From: Chaenocephalus aceratus
Taxonomy: Eukaryota; Chordata; Actinopteri; Perciformes; Channichthyidae
Reading direction: 5' to 3'
Assembly: GCA_023974075.1 (NCBI GenBank)
Contig: CM043785.1
Span: forward strand, 22,261,169-22,325,168
DNA: 64,000 nucleotides
The notes beneath the pieces were generated by a model that was not told the origin of the DNA, did not search any database, and saw nothing but the letters and a program-made list of their open reading frames with translations. Positions 11,690 through 24,400 of this stretch are shown here, one piece after another; the first letter of the stretch is position 1; each line of letters starts with the position of its first letter. Made by a program: the position numbers and the translations under genes.

Positions 11690-13240
11690 CCTCCTATACA
11701 CACCGCCGCTCATTCCTCAAGCAGGTTTGAGCGTGAACCTCAATGTCCGTTTTACGAGTTTTAAAAGCTCCTAAATGGCGACATGAGGAGAGCCGCTGTG
11801 TAATACAGCGTGGGGAGGTGCATAAGCCAGCTGTTGTTACCTGTAAGGTTAAACAGACAGCGGGGCTCGCCGTTTGAGCCGGCTGTAACCTGTTGGTTAG
11901 CGCGGCAGCGGGGCTCGCGGCACAAGCCAGCTGTAATTAACCAGCCGGTTACTTAACAGCAGGGCTTGACGGTTAAACCTGATGCTCCTAAACCTGTCGG
12001 TTATAGGCAGCACGGGTTTTTTACTCTGTCCCAGATGTGCCTATACTACACACGGTCGTAATGAGCCTAGGGCTGTTATTACGCACTGTGTGAATAGCAC
12101 TGCACACACCTCCGCTCATTCCCTCAGCGGGTTTGAGCGTGAACGCGCCTCAATGTCCAGTTTACGAGCCTTCTCCGAAACAGAGACAGGATGAGAGCCG
12201 GTGTGAGATGCAGCGTGTGGAGGGCCCCTCGCAGCCTTTTTCGGTCCGGCCCCTCTTGGGCTGCTTCACGGACAACGGCGGCGAGGGCTCTGACGTGGCT
12301 CGTCACCATGACAACCACAGCACATCCAAACCAGGTGTGCGCTCTCAGAGTATTACTCAGAGTGGTGACACGTGTATTCGATGGACAGATTGATAATAAT
12401 AAGCAGCAAGGCTCACCGGGTAAGCCGGCTGCCCCTAACCTGTCGGTTATAGGCAGCATGGCTCGCTGCATAACCGACTGTCTTTAAAACCTGTTGGGTT
12501 TTAGACAGCTCGGATTTTTTTCCTCTGTCCCAAACCTACCTCCTACACACGGTCGTAATGAGCCACGAGTGCCATTATTACAGTGTGGACAGCACTGCAC
12601 ACACCTCCGCTCATCCCTTAGGGGTGTTGAGCGTGAACGCACCTTAAATGTCCGGTTTACGAGCCTTCTCCTAAACGCGACATAAGGAGAGCCTGTGTGA
12701 AATGCAACGTCTGGAGGGCTCTGGCGTGGCTCGTCACCATGACAACCACAGCACATCCAGAGCAGGTTCGCGCCTTGAGGACGGCGCGTGGGTTATATGG
12801 ACAGAGGGAAGTTAATATGCAGCAAGGCTCCCCGGTTTAAGCCAGCTGCCAATAGCCTATTAGTTACTTGGCAGCATGGCTCGCTGCCTAAAGCCGGCTG
12901 GGTTTTTTAACTTATCGGTTAATAAAACAGCTGGGCTTGCTATTCAAGTCTGTCTACCGTAAACTTTTTGGGTTTAGGCAGCATGGATTTTTCCTCTGTC
13001 TCAGACACCTCCTACCCACGGTCGTAATAAGCCCACGGAGGGCCATTATTACGCCTCGTGTGGACAGCACTGCACACACCTCCGCTCATCCCTTAGTGGG
13101 GTTGAGTGTGAACGCACAGTTTACGAGTATTCTCCTAAACGACGACATATTGAGAGCCGGTGTGGAATGCAGCATGTGGAGGGCTCTGGCATGGTTTGTT
13201 ACCAACCACAGCACATCCAGAGAATGTACACCCGGCACTA
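11690..13240 (+). repeat. Tandem repeats of 0.40-0.49 kb in DIRS 1
   Basis: The landmark GCTCATYCC...TTGAGYGTGAAC recurs near 11711, 12112, 12606 and 13083, so the unit is about 400-494 bp and is present nearly four times. Each unit also has CTGTCGGTTA-like strings, CACACGGTCGTAAT and GCAGCATGGCTCGC. The units have diverged and are not open in one frame. They occupy the place of the gag-like gene body and look like internal amplification within the element. Confidence 0.75.
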
Positions 13241-13319
13241 TCAGAGTACTGTATGGTACTCAGGGTGGCGGCGAGTATGTCTGATGGACAGATGGATGAG
13301 AGGCGGATGGGCGGAGGGT

Positions 13320-14994
13320 AGTCTCTGCAATTCGCCTCTCCCCCCCGCAGTTCTACGGGATACAGGAAGTCCTGTCATCCCAAGAACAGTGTCTCGCGCT
13401 CCGTGCAGAGCGGCAGGAACTCTGGTTAAAGAAAGCCTTTTCCCGGTGTTCCTCAAAGGGAAGAAAATCAGTGGTTTTTACTCCCGCTATTTTCTGGTCC
13501 CGAAGGAGACGGGGCGGGGGGAATGAGACCCATTACTTCCATATAACCATCATCCCAAAACACAGGAAATTCCTGCGTTTTTTAATCCAGGGAATATCGT
13601 ACCAGTCAATCGACTGCCGTTCGGATATTCCCTGGCTCCACGCACTTTGAAAAAGTGCGTGGAGACGGCGCTGGAGCCGCTACGCAGAGGAGGGATGAGA
13701 GTGTTATTTTATCTGAACGACCTGCTGTTGCTGGCTCGCTCCAGAGAGGAAGCTGCTTTACAGACGGTACAACTCGTATCTCACCTGTCAAGCCTGGGTT
13801 TCATAATCAATTGGGAGAAGAGCTGTCCTCTTCCATCCCAGATCATCATGTATCTGGGAATGGAATTCACAGCCCGCATGAGAGCACGACTCTCACAGCG
13901 GAGATGGAGAATTGACAGCTCTCCTCAGGCGCGTCACACCCGGCAGGGTGGTGACAGCCCTTTCCGTGATGCAGCTGTTGGGCATGATGTCAGTTGGTCA
14001 CATGGTGATCCCCCTGGGTCTCCTTTACATGAGGAGACTTCAGAGGTGGTTCATTCGCCTGCGCATCGACCCCGTGCGTCAGAGGAGACGCATGGTGTGC
14101 GTTCCTCCATCCATAGGTTTAGATCTGACCTACTGGAAAAATCCCCACAAACTGTCGGTGGGGGTTCCTCTCGGCAGAGTGACGTCACACACCTCGGTGT
14201 TTACAGACGCATCGCTCTCAGGGTGGGGAGGAACATGCATGTCGCAGGCAGTGGGGGGACAGTGGCCGCCGCACATGTCCCTTCATATAAACGCGCTGGA
14301 ATTACTCGCCGTATGGAGAGTAATTCAGCACTTTGCCCCGTTGCTGTGGAATCATCATGTGATGATTCGGACAGACAACAAAACGGCGGCAGCCTACATA
14401 AATCGTCAGGGAGGTGTACGATCAGCGCAGCTGCTGGACACAGCCAGACGGCTGTTGTGCTGGGCGCGCACACACATGCTCTCGATCAGAGCAGTGTATA
14501 TTCCCGGCGAGCTGAACAGAGGGGCAGATCTCATGTCCAGAGGAGGTCCTCGACAAGGGGACTGGAGCCTCCACCCCGAGCTGGTCTCCCAAGTGTGGAG
14601 CAGGTTCGGGACAGCAGAGGTGGATCTGTTCGCTGCTCGCAGGAACGTGCAGTGTGCTCTCTGGTTCTCCCTGAGAAGGCAGGATCACCCCCCTCTGGGG
14701 GTGGACGCGTTCGCACACAGACCTTGGCCCAGGGTTTTACTGTACGCTTTCCCACCAGTCCCTCTGATCCCTCGGTTCCTGGACCGAGTGCAGGAGGAGC
14801 GACTGGTAGCGGTCTTAATAGCCCCGGAGCGCACGGGAGCGTCCTGGTTTCCCTGCATGCAGCGGATGCTGTCAGGGAGACCGTGGGAAATTCCGTGGCG
14901 GAGGGATGCTCTCTCCCAGGTGGAGGGAGCAATCAGCGGTCACCCAGTGTTAGGCCAACGTTTGTGGGCATGGCCCCTGAACGGGAACACTTAG
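13320..14994 (+). pseudogene. DIRS 1 reverse transcriptase-RNase H (broken)
   Basis: The reverse transcriptase starts with the YFLVPKETG motif (about 13488), then jumps directly to HRKFLRF (about 13560). The intervening block that carries the first catalytic Asp in the family is missing. LPFGYSLAPRTF follows (about 13618), and the YLDD active site reads YLND (about 13711). A frameshift near 13905 leads into an open 360-codon stretch (from 13912) with RNase H motifs: VFTDASLSGWGG (about 14199), NALELLAV (about 14293), RTDNKTAAAYINRQGG (about 14370) and GADLMSRGG (about 14524). The loss of one catalytic Asp motif and the change of the other imply no polymerase activity. Confidence 0.85.
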
Positions 14995-15984
14995 AGGGGC
15001 TCGGCCTCTCTCAAGATGTTGTGAGGACTATTCAGGGATCCAGAGCCGCGTCCACCAGGGCGTTGTACACAACCAAATGGACGGCGTTCCAACGATGGTG
15101 TGTAGGAAAAAGCGTGGACCCCGTGGCGTGTCCCCTGCCTCACGTGCTGTCATTCCTCCAGCTGTTGCTGGACAGAAAATTGGCCCATAGCACGATAAAA
15201 ACGTATGCGGCTGCCATCTCGTCATGCCATGTAGGGTTTGGGGTCAGCACGGTGTTTAGTCACCCGCTGACAAAACGTTTCCTACGAGGAGTACAGAGAC
15301 TCAGACCGGTATCACGCGCTTTAGCGCCTCAATGGGATTTGGCTGTAGTGCTGTGCGCACTAGGTAAAGCCCCTTTTGAACCGCTGGATCAAGTTCCCCT
15401 GAAGTTTCTGTCAGCCAAGGTAGCGCTACTCCTGGCTCTGACGTCAGCTAAAAGGGTGAGTGATTTGTCTGCTCTCTCTGTGGCTCCTTCATGTCTCCAG
15501 ATCCAAGGAGATGGCAGCTCAGCTGTGTTACGCCCGAACCCGGCGTTTATGCCGAAGGTGATCACAAGCTCGTTCAGATCGAGAGTGATAACTTTGGAGG
15601 GCTTCTTTCCTCGCCTCACACATCAGAGGAAGAAGCCACATCTCATCTCCTCTGTCCCGTGCGCGCTGGCATGCTATGTTACACGCATGGCATTTCAGAG
15701 AGCGCTCAGTAGGGCAGCCTCTATCTGCACAGCGCCTGTCACACTGGCTGGGTGAGGCGGTGTCACAGGCGTATGTTTCCTCTGGGTTGGATCCACCGGA
15801 AAGCATTAAAGCGCACAGCACCAGGAGAATATCAACTTCTACGGCATTGTTCGGAGGAATGACAGTGGAAGACATTTGCACTGCTGCATCTTGGTCTTCA
15901 CCCTGTTCGTTTATTCGTTTTTATTTGAGGGATGTCTCCCATTCCTCTCTGACACATTCAGTACTGAATAGTCTGCCAGATTGA
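14960..15984 (+). pseudogene. DIRS 1 tyrosine recombinase (broken)
   Basis: This enzyme would integrate the circular cDNA by strand exchange through a tyrosine. An N-terminal SAM-like region is seen around STRALYTTKW (about 15049) and STIKTYAAAISSCHVGF (about 15190). The first catalytic Arg is in SAKRVSDLSAL (about 15447), the HSTR motif lies at about 15816, and SW...RFYLRDV with the nucleophile Tyr at about 15890-15930. A frameshift with a small deletion near 15715 separates the first Arg from the HSTR part, so the protein is interrupted. Confidence 0.85.
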
Positions 15985-16302
15985 GGAATATCGGGGATTT
16001 TCCAAATTGCAGGCCTCTCTCCTGCCTGTCGGCATGTAGAAAGCGGCCGTTGCTCCCCTCTCTTGATCGTTTTTAACAAGTAAGACTTAAAAAACTCTAC
16101 TTTTTAAACGACAGGTAGCCCGAGTAAGCCTACCTTCGTTCCTTGATGGGGAAATATTCATTTTGGAAATGCTATATTCCCTGGGAACGTGATGCTCCAT
16201 TTACGCACGGCGAAATGGACATGGGTTATTAACTGAGTAGGTGTGTTTTGTGCTTCTGGTAACAGACGGAACCAGTGGGGCGTAGACTACATCCTGCTTC
16301 GC

Positions 16303-16410
16303 CCTTAACCCAATAGCGATAGCCTTAGAGGGCGAAGCCTTATACGAAATAGACCTAGGGTTACGTATTGTAACCCAGCTTCTATGAGTATAGGCGCAGC
16401 CCTCTAAGGT
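16303..16410. repeat. DIRS 1 internal complementary region
   Basis: The left part (to about 16352) is complementary to the left outer end of the element, and the right part (from about 16356) to the right outer end, so the segment represents the joined ends. In the DIRS replication model this template lets a circular cDNA be completed. Confidence 0.85.
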
Positions 16411-16636
16411 TCGGGCCCCACTGGTGCCGCGAATAGCTGAAGAAAAGCTGTGGGAGCGGATTGTAGGGCCTACTTCCTATTTATACGGAAGTGAGCCCGG
16501 AGGTGGGGCCCACGTCGTAGGTGGGCGTGGAATAAGTCTGTCAGTGCTGCACACGTGCAGTGGGGTTTACCCAATAGCGATAGCCTTAGAGGGCTGCGCC
16601 TATACTCATAGAAGCTGGGTTACAATACGTAACCCT

Positions 16637-18955
16637 ATACTTTAATTTGTTATTCATGCAGGTGATTTATAAACATGCTCCACTTAGAAAACAGAAAGGA
16701 ACTTTAGAGCACCCTGGTTAGATGAGGAATTAAGGGATCTAATGAAACAAAGAGATGATGCAAAAAATGTAGCTCTCTCATCAAGTTATGAGTCAGATGG
16801 GCAAATGTATAGAAGGTTAAGGAATTATGTTACAGCATTAAATACAAATAAAAAACAGTTGTATTATGGAAATAAAATTAAAGAGATAAAGGATGACAAG
16901 AAAAAACTGTGGAGTTTAGTGAATGGCATGATGGGCCGTAAACCGAAATCCACCTCAACATATCTTGAGGTGGATGGGACATTTTTGACAAAACCAGTAC
17001 AAATTGCTAATCATCTGAATGATTATTTTCTTGATAAAGTAAAACATTTGAGGAGAAATATGAATCAAACTATAAATAGTAACTCCACATTTCTAATAAA
17101 GGATTTAATTATGAAAAATAAGAAGTGTACATTTAAAATAGAAAAAGTGACAATTACAGATGTTGAATGTCTACTAGGTAAATGTAATGATAAACCACCA
17201 GGAGTGGATAATTTAGTTGGTACATTTCTTAGATATGTAGCTAATTTTGTTGCAGAGCCTATCTGTCATATTATAAATTTGAGTATTGATAAATGTATTT
17301 GCCCACAGGGCCTGGAAAATAGCAACAATTATTCCACTTGCAAAAAATCCAGCTGGACCATTTTCTGGTACAAATAGCCGTCCAATAAGTTTATTACCAG
17401 CATTAGCAAAGATAATGGAGAGAATAATTTTCAATCAAATACAAAAATACTTTGAAGGTAACAAACTTAATACTGTGTATCAACATGCTTACAGACCTGG
17501 CCATTCCACATGCACCGCTTTAACACAAATGACAGATGACTGGAAGGGCGAACTAGATAATAGGAAGTTAGTGGGTGCAGTACTACTCGATTTTAGTTCT
17601 GCTTTTGATGTCATTGACCATTCTTTGTTGTTACACAAGCTGGAACAATATGGTTTTCATTTTGAAACGCTGAAGTGGTTAGAAAGTTACCTGACAAATC
17701 AAAGTCAAACTTTTTTTTTAATGGAAGTCTCTCAAAGATGAAAACAGTCACTTGTGGAGTACCTCAGGGTAGTTGTTTGGGACCACTTTTATTTTCTATT
17801 TTACAAATGACCTACCATTAGTGTTAGAAAAAGCTAAAATTGTAATGTATGCAGATGACTCAACAATATATTATGCAGCATCAACTACAGAGAGTTGACA
17901 AATGTTATCAATAAGATCTACTACTGATATCAGAGTGGGTCATAAATATAAGTTGGTACTTAATGCGGGAAAAACAAAAATTGTTATTAATAGGATCAAA
18001 TCATCAGTTAAAAGGTGAAACCAAAATTGCAACTACATTTAAACCATATTGAATTGAACAGGTCAAGGAGACAAAATTGCTAGGTATAACCCTGGATCAT
18101 AAATGATCTTGGTCTAAACAAATTGATAATGTGTATGTAAAATGGGAAGGGGTGTGTCACTTGTAAAATAATTGTAAAATATTGCCTATGGATGTCAGTA
18201 GACAAGTTTTGGATGCTTTGGTTCTGTCGCAGCTTGATTATTGTTTGGTTATATGGTCTAGTGCTGCTGAAAAAAGATTTAAAACAACTACAAGTAGCAC
18301 AAAATAAGGCAGCATGATGTACACTGCCAGTGCTCCTACAGAACCAGAGTCACTGAAATGCTGGAGACACTGAAATGGTTAACTGTCAGACAGAGGTCAA
18401 CTTATATTTTATTAAATTGTGTGAGAAATATTACAGTGACTCACTCACCAGATATACTATCACAAAGGTTTATAGCGCAATATGCACAACATAACTATCA
18501 AACACGACATACAATCGAAGGAAGGTTTATATTACCCAAATCTAAATCAAATATGGGACAGAAAACAGTCAAGTACAGAGCCATGATCAGCTGGAACTCT
18601 TTACCGGTTCACATCATTCAGGAAAATTCTCAAGTACATTTGAAAAGTTTGCTAAAAATTATTTAAGTATTACAAAGTAAATTGAACTGTGCCTGTGGCT
18701 ATGTATGCATATATTATTATGTACACTTATTTATATTTACTTTGTTTGGCCTTAGGATGGCGATAATTGGATGACCATTTAGTTTTCACTTCATTTCACT
18801 GTAAATTGCATGAAATTATGAGCTGTTTTTGTTTTGTTTTAATTTTGTTTGTATGTATGTTTATGTATGTTTTGAGTGTGTGAGGACCCCAGGAAGAATA
18901 GCCAATGCTCATGCTAGTGCTAATGGGGATCCTAATAAAGACAAAAAAGACTGTA
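16637..18955 (+). pseudogene. L2-like LINE, reverse transcriptase part (broken)
   Basis: This continues the LINE interrupted at 10898. Motifs in order are APWLDEELR (about 16711), KLWSLVNGMMG (about 16906), DKPPGVDN (about 17190), NSRPISLLPALAK (about 17378), HAYRPGHSTCTALTQ (about 17484), VLLDFSSAFDVIDH (about 17580, catalytic Asp), CGVPQGSCLGPLLFS (about 17750) and MYADDSTIYY (about 17846, catalytic pair). The C-terminal part, around 18358-18666, keeps WNSLP. Frameshifts near 17330 and 17740 and many stops after 17800 inactivate it. The 3' end (GGACCCCAGGAAGAATAG near 18882, then GGGGATCCTAATAAAG) is of the L2 type common in fishes. Confidence 0.85.
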
Positions 18956-19597
18956 TATTGTTTTGTATTTGTGAATCAGGTTGCCTCCCTTCCCATTAGA
19001 TTCTGGGATTCTTTAAATCCTTTCATTGTAAAATAGAGCTGTGCAGCACACTTCAGTTGCTATAAATATTAATGTAACATACTCTATATGTTTACTATGA
19101 ACTCCATTGTAATAGCCAATGACAACCTCTTGGCAGAGCGGCTAGATTAAGTGATGGAGCACATGTAATTTACCCTGGGAAATTGCTGCCTAAAAGGTTA
19201 ATTTCCCAGTGGAAATATTTCTCAGTGGGTTTAAAAGCCTGAGGGTCTTCATTGTATTGACCAGCAATAGCACATTGAAAAGGAAAAAAAAGTGAAAGAG
19301 TCATGTTATATTAGCTACGGATAAAGAGGTGTAGCTGAGCAGCAAAACTGTTTACTTGGCATGTTGTTGCTGCTTAAAGAGTTTCATCCTGGATGTATCT
19401 ACAATGTGTGAATACTGCACTATCAATGGTATTCAACAAATGAATGCCCAATGGCGTTGTAAAATTATATTTAATTTAGATTATTTAAACTTGTTGGATG
19501 TCATGCATAATTAATTAAGAGCATATACATGTGTTTATATTCCTATGTTTACATACAAACCACATACCATTAGGCGCGTTCACACTATGGTTCACAC

Positions 19598-20192
19598 CAA
19601 GTACTTTTCCCACAAAGGTTCCTGAGAACTCTTTAGTTCTCATGAACTAATAAGTACAGATCGCGTTCACACCGGAAATTAGTTCCTGGGGGTGGATTAG
19701 GCAAATGAAAGCCGCTGATGTCCACTTCTTCTTCTTCTGCTTTGGGTTTACTGACAGCCCGCAAACAACTTCACGGCGTATTACTGCCGCCCAAAATCCC
19801 CGGCCGGAAGTCCCCGGAGTTAGGGACTGGCCTTCCGAGTAAATCGCCAGACGCCGACAACCTCCTCATCTCCCACCGCTCCCATGTTTATTTTGTGTTG
19901 TCATAAGTTAGTCTCTCTGCGTTTCTGAGCTAGGCTAATGCTAATAATGCAATGCGAGGATAATAAAATGGCGGCTTCACAAAAGTTTTTGGGAGTTTGA
20001 CGGGGCGTGGTTTGCAATCCGCCCAGCCAATCAGACATAGGAACCTTTTTCTCCCACGAAAGTCCCTGCTCTCTAGCAGGAACTGAAAAGGGGGTAAAAA
20101 AGGTTCTCATGAACTAATTTAGTTCCTGGGGCTTTTTGGTGTGAACGCAACTAAATCGTAGTTCTCAGGAACCTTTGTGGGAAAAGTACTTG
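19598..20192. mobile_element. MITE with perfect 35-bp inverted ends
   Basis: ACCAAGTACTTTTCCCACAA begins a 35-bp left end, and the exact reverse complement closes the element near 20192. Subterminal GCGTTCACAC or GTGTGAACGC motifs and TAGTTCCTGGGG strings recur just inside both ends. I could not define the target duplication, so superfamily is open. The two short open frames inside resemble no protein. Confidence 0.7.
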
Positions 20193-20584
20193 GTGGTGCC
20201 TATTGGGCATTTTGTCTGGATAGTTTTTTTGAAGTTTGTGGAATTATATCCTGAAGTGAAATTAAATGTTATTTTGTCTGAGCGCTCATATTTAGAGATG
20301 CAAGTTACAAAAACAAAATACACAGGAATAGTTGCCTTGGTGCTAACTTGTGTTACAATGATATTTATAGAAATCATAATGAGGTTACCTCAAACAGCTC
20401 CAACATTGAAACGCTGCTGATATTTCTATAAATCAGTAATATTTATCAAGTGATTATATTGGTATGTTCATTATGACACACTGAAGAAACTGTCATTTGT
20501 ATTTGTGTTTTTCATAGGGTGTTTATTTTGTAATGAGTAAGGATATATCTATATGATACCTTTTACCGCTGGATCTCATACTTA

Positions 20585-21398
20585 CCCCCTAATCCCACCA
20601 GGAGGTCTGCGCTGCGCTGCGTCTGCGTCTGCGCTGCGCTGCGGCTGCAGCGTTTTTAGCGATCGCGGCCACTATAGTCAATGGGTGCTATTCCACCAGA
20701 CCCGCTGCGCCGCTGTCGAAGCGTCCCCAGAAGCTCCTCGCCGCAAGGAATTTCTAAAATATAGGATGAATCCTATTTTTGACGCGGCGCAGGCAGAAGT
20801 GATGAAAATCACCTTGTTGTCTGGCTTTGCTGGTTGAGGGGGTGCACCCAAAACCGGCTCCTTCTCTCCCCCCCCACCATCGTCTTTCAAGTAGGAGAAT
20901 ACATGCCAGCGTTCTCCTCCGGTTTACAGGCACTGTAAATTATATATATATAGAATAATTATGATGATGAATGCATATTTTTTTACCACTAAAATACAGC
21001 AACACACTCTTTGATTCATGTCATTTATAACTGGAATATTACAATTATTATTAACTGTGTCTGTAGTCTACAACACACAAAATAGGAAATAACAACAATA
21101 AACACGATTTAAACAGGACACAAACATAAACCATTTAACTACGTAGGTAACGTAGCCTACTACTTGTAGAAGTACAAATGTCCAGGAAATATTCCAAAAT
21201 CAACAACAACTGCGAGGCTGCACACACGACGCTCCGCTTCCGCAACGTTTTGAAACGCACCTGGTGGGTTATGACGCAGGAGGAGGTCGCCAGCGCAGCC
21301 GCAGCAGCAGCGCAGCGCAGCCGCAGCCGCAGCGCAGGCAGCCGCAGCCGCAGCGCAGCCCGCAGCGCAGCGCAGACGCTTCTGGTGGGATCAGGGGG
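20585..21398. mobile_element. Harbinger-like foldback MITE, CTGCG-rich ends
   Basis: The target duplication TTA lies at 20582-20584 and 21399-21401, and the ends CCCCCTAATCCCACCAG and its near-exact complement face inward. Directly inside each end is a minisatellite of CTGCG/CGCAG units (about 20609-20655 and 21292-21380) in opposite orientation, so the arms can fold back. The TTA duplication is the hallmark of PIF/Harbinger. No coding frame is recognised. Confidence 0.8.
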
Positions 21399-21401
21399 TT
21401 A

Positions 21402-24400
21402 GGTCATATTGTCCTTCTGGTTCTTAAAACCCAGAGAAAGACACTCACTCACTTTAATGGAGCTGTATTGACTAAAACTGCCAAGTGGAGAGTGCAAGTA
21501 TGAATAGGGTGAAAGTGACGTCCACTGATTGGAGCTGAGGGACACTGCATTAATAGAAGGAAGGAAAACCACAGCCTTTTCTCCATATGCGTCTGATATG
21601 CTAAGATGTCTGCATAAAACATATCTAGGCCTGTTAGGGTCATTGTCAGGAAAAAGAGTGAAGTATTCTTATTGGAGAAGCAGTTCATATTCATGGCTAA
21701 TTGTGGTGCCTTAAGTTTTCTTCAAGCTCTATATTGTCCAATCCTGCTTACATATGCAGGAGGTGTGCACCATGTACAGTACATGTATAATTAGCACTCC
21801 TCATTGGAGGCGAAGCAAAACTGTCTTCACTCTGACTGTGTGCTGTAATGTATGAGTAGCACAAACCTGTCATTGAATAGCTTTTAATTTATTGTAGGTG
21901 TATTTTGATCATGTCACTCACTTTGCACACAAGAGTACAATAAGCCACAATGTAAGGGTATTGAAGTAAGGTTGAATGTAGTATTCGAAGAGCATGGCTC
22001 TTTCATTAGCAAATAAATTTGCTGTCCCGGTTACGTTTTGGAATTGATCAATGCCAATGGCCCCGAGGCCTGACACAAATTCTGACACACCCACAGAGGC
22101 AGCTGTGAATGAAAGAGCTGTGGACTACTCTGCAGCCAAACCGTTGCCCTAACACGTTCAAGTAATATGCACTGGGAGACGTGTAAAAATGACATTTTGT
22201 GTCAAAAATGTAATTACCTCACGACAATCAGGTCTCTACATGCACATGGCAACACCACAGCCAGACAATGGCTCACAGCACCTCATTAATCAGCTAGTGT
22301 GTAAAGGATCAGAGGAAAGAGACAGGGATCAAGATGAGTCTCAGTGGAAATATGCATCACAAATAACATTTTATTTTTCTTGGTCCCTGTGTTTCATGAC
22401 AGCTGTTACTGTAAAAAATGTACACAATATGCCTAATGGGGTCCCATAGTGTTTAATCAGGCATTTGAAGGCTGAATCTATGCTTTTCACCCTCAATCTT
22501 GAATCATTATCTTCCCTCCACTTTTAAAAGACTAATTTCAGCTGTGCTTTTTAATATGGCGTGTCAGGATAAATCAATATTAGCACAGCATCCCTGGTTC
22601 AATTCTGTCTGGGGACCTTTGTTGTGTCATCCCTCTCTCCTCCGATGTTTCAAATATGTAGACAAATGGAATTTTTTATTTTCCTGTTAACTTTATAAAC
22701 CTCACATAACTGAGTGAGGTTTCCATCAAAGTGTAAAATCTGAAAAGGTCAAAACTGCAATAATTTTCACTTAAGCCTATGTCAGTAATTCAAAATTTTC
22801 CAGGAGTGGACCTGTCAGTGGGAGTCTGTCTAAGGTGTACATTTGCTGATCCACAAAAGGAAACTAAAAAAATGTACAAAGGATGTACAAAAAACAATAG
22901 TTTTTCTACAGAACCCGAGAAACATTGTGGTCATTATTCTTTCTTTCATTATCCTGTTATCAACCTAACCAGAGTTGTTACCATTCAAGGCCTAATGTTA
23001 CAATGTTAATGTACACAACTCAATGTATTCCTTCTTGCTAAATACGATATTTATGCAAATTGATTTCCCATTTTGGTGAATCTAACTTCCCACTGTTCTT
23101 CTCTGCATGTATCTGTGGCCTTTCAATCACAAAGTAATAGCTAGACCTCCCACGCTCTGTAATAAAAGCCTCTCAGATTGCACAGTTGACAACTGGAGAG
23201 CCCCTCAGGGGTTTTTAATAGTGATCTTTTAGACTCAACTGAATGCCATAGAATTAAGGTCCAAGACTTCTGTAAGTGGCAACCTGAAAACAAACTGCAT
23301 TGTGGTTTCTAGGTTTTCTTTTTAACCGTTTTTCCTCCAATAGACTCCTTCACACTGTTGAAATCTTGGTTTTGATGTTGCTTACATTCATGTCTTCAAT
23401 TAAATGTTTCTTAAAATTCACACACAAAAGATCACAGTAAATGTCCAACTTACTGTACGTCAAAACCTGAATCAAATGCTTAAATTGACCTAATATCTGT
23501 TTTCATATTCATTCAAATGAACTGAATCAAGGAATATGTATGCTCTTGGCAAATTCCAAAGACTTTTGTATTATTAAACTAACTGTCATCAATGAAGCTT
23601 TTGGAAGTATTCATAACCTCTTGGAAACACAGTTTTTCATGAATTTCAATCAGCATTTACATAAAGTATTGCTTGGCAGAGCAAACAAATTATTTGATTT
23701 ACTTAGCAGGGGCCTTATATAGGTATTTTGGTTTTAAACACTGTACCATCAATCATTTAAACATCTTGCAATGAATCAGTGTTGTTTTAAATAAGAGTTA
23801 AATTAGTATTGTTCCTGCATCCCAACAACATCCCTCTCCTTTACCCTGACTGCAGATGCAGTCAAGACCATCCAGTTAATAGTGAGAATATGTTGTGAGG
23901 GTAATCTTTTGAAGCTTTCCACGTATTTGTCTGTGAACACTAAATATAACTTCAGAATGTGAGAAAGTGTGAAATGGAAATAATTATTTTTCCTATAGTA
24001 TAATGCATTCACACAGTGCCACACGTGAGACCTAATGAACTGCAATCACTGCATTATTCTGCAGTGTAATTTGACGTAGCGACAATATCCCGTGACTGAC
24101 CTCTCAAATTATATATGTCCATGATTCAGTATCATTTCAATATGTATTGCAAGTAAAACATTGAGTTTTGAGAAAATTCACATTACTGTGAACTGGGGAT
24201 TTTTGATTGACATCTCATATTATCAGATGGCTGTTTTTTCAAAAAGCTAAATGATTCTGAGCACGTGCCACTGTACAGTGATAGACATGGACATAATCTG
24301 TTGAACAGCTCTACCCGATGATTGATGAGGTCAGTAAAATGTAAAAGTTCCCGTGTGGAGGTTACCAGGCACTAAAGGCCATGAAAGCAAATGAAGGATG

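Larger units (their letters stand above)
10898..16636 (+). mobile_element. DIRS-type retrotransposon 1
   Basis: The structure is diagnostic of DIRS elements, which integrate with a tyrosine recombinase. Inverted terminal repeats lie at about 10911-11085 and 16430-16600, with inverted TATAAATA-containing promoters. An internal complementary region at about 16303-16410 joins the reverse complement of the left outer end (to about 16352) to that of the right outer end (from about 16356). No target duplication is seen, as expected. The host LINE reads through the insertion point: DPDDALDV before and KHAPLRK after. All of its genes are broken. Confidence 0.9.

Noticed and set aside
13647..15755. 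Single 702-codon open frame across the DIRS 1 RT and recombinase
   Set aside because: The first 85 codons and the last 260 are real pieces of RT and recombinase, but the middle (about 13910-14960) is a shadow of the RNase H gene in another frame. It is not one protein.
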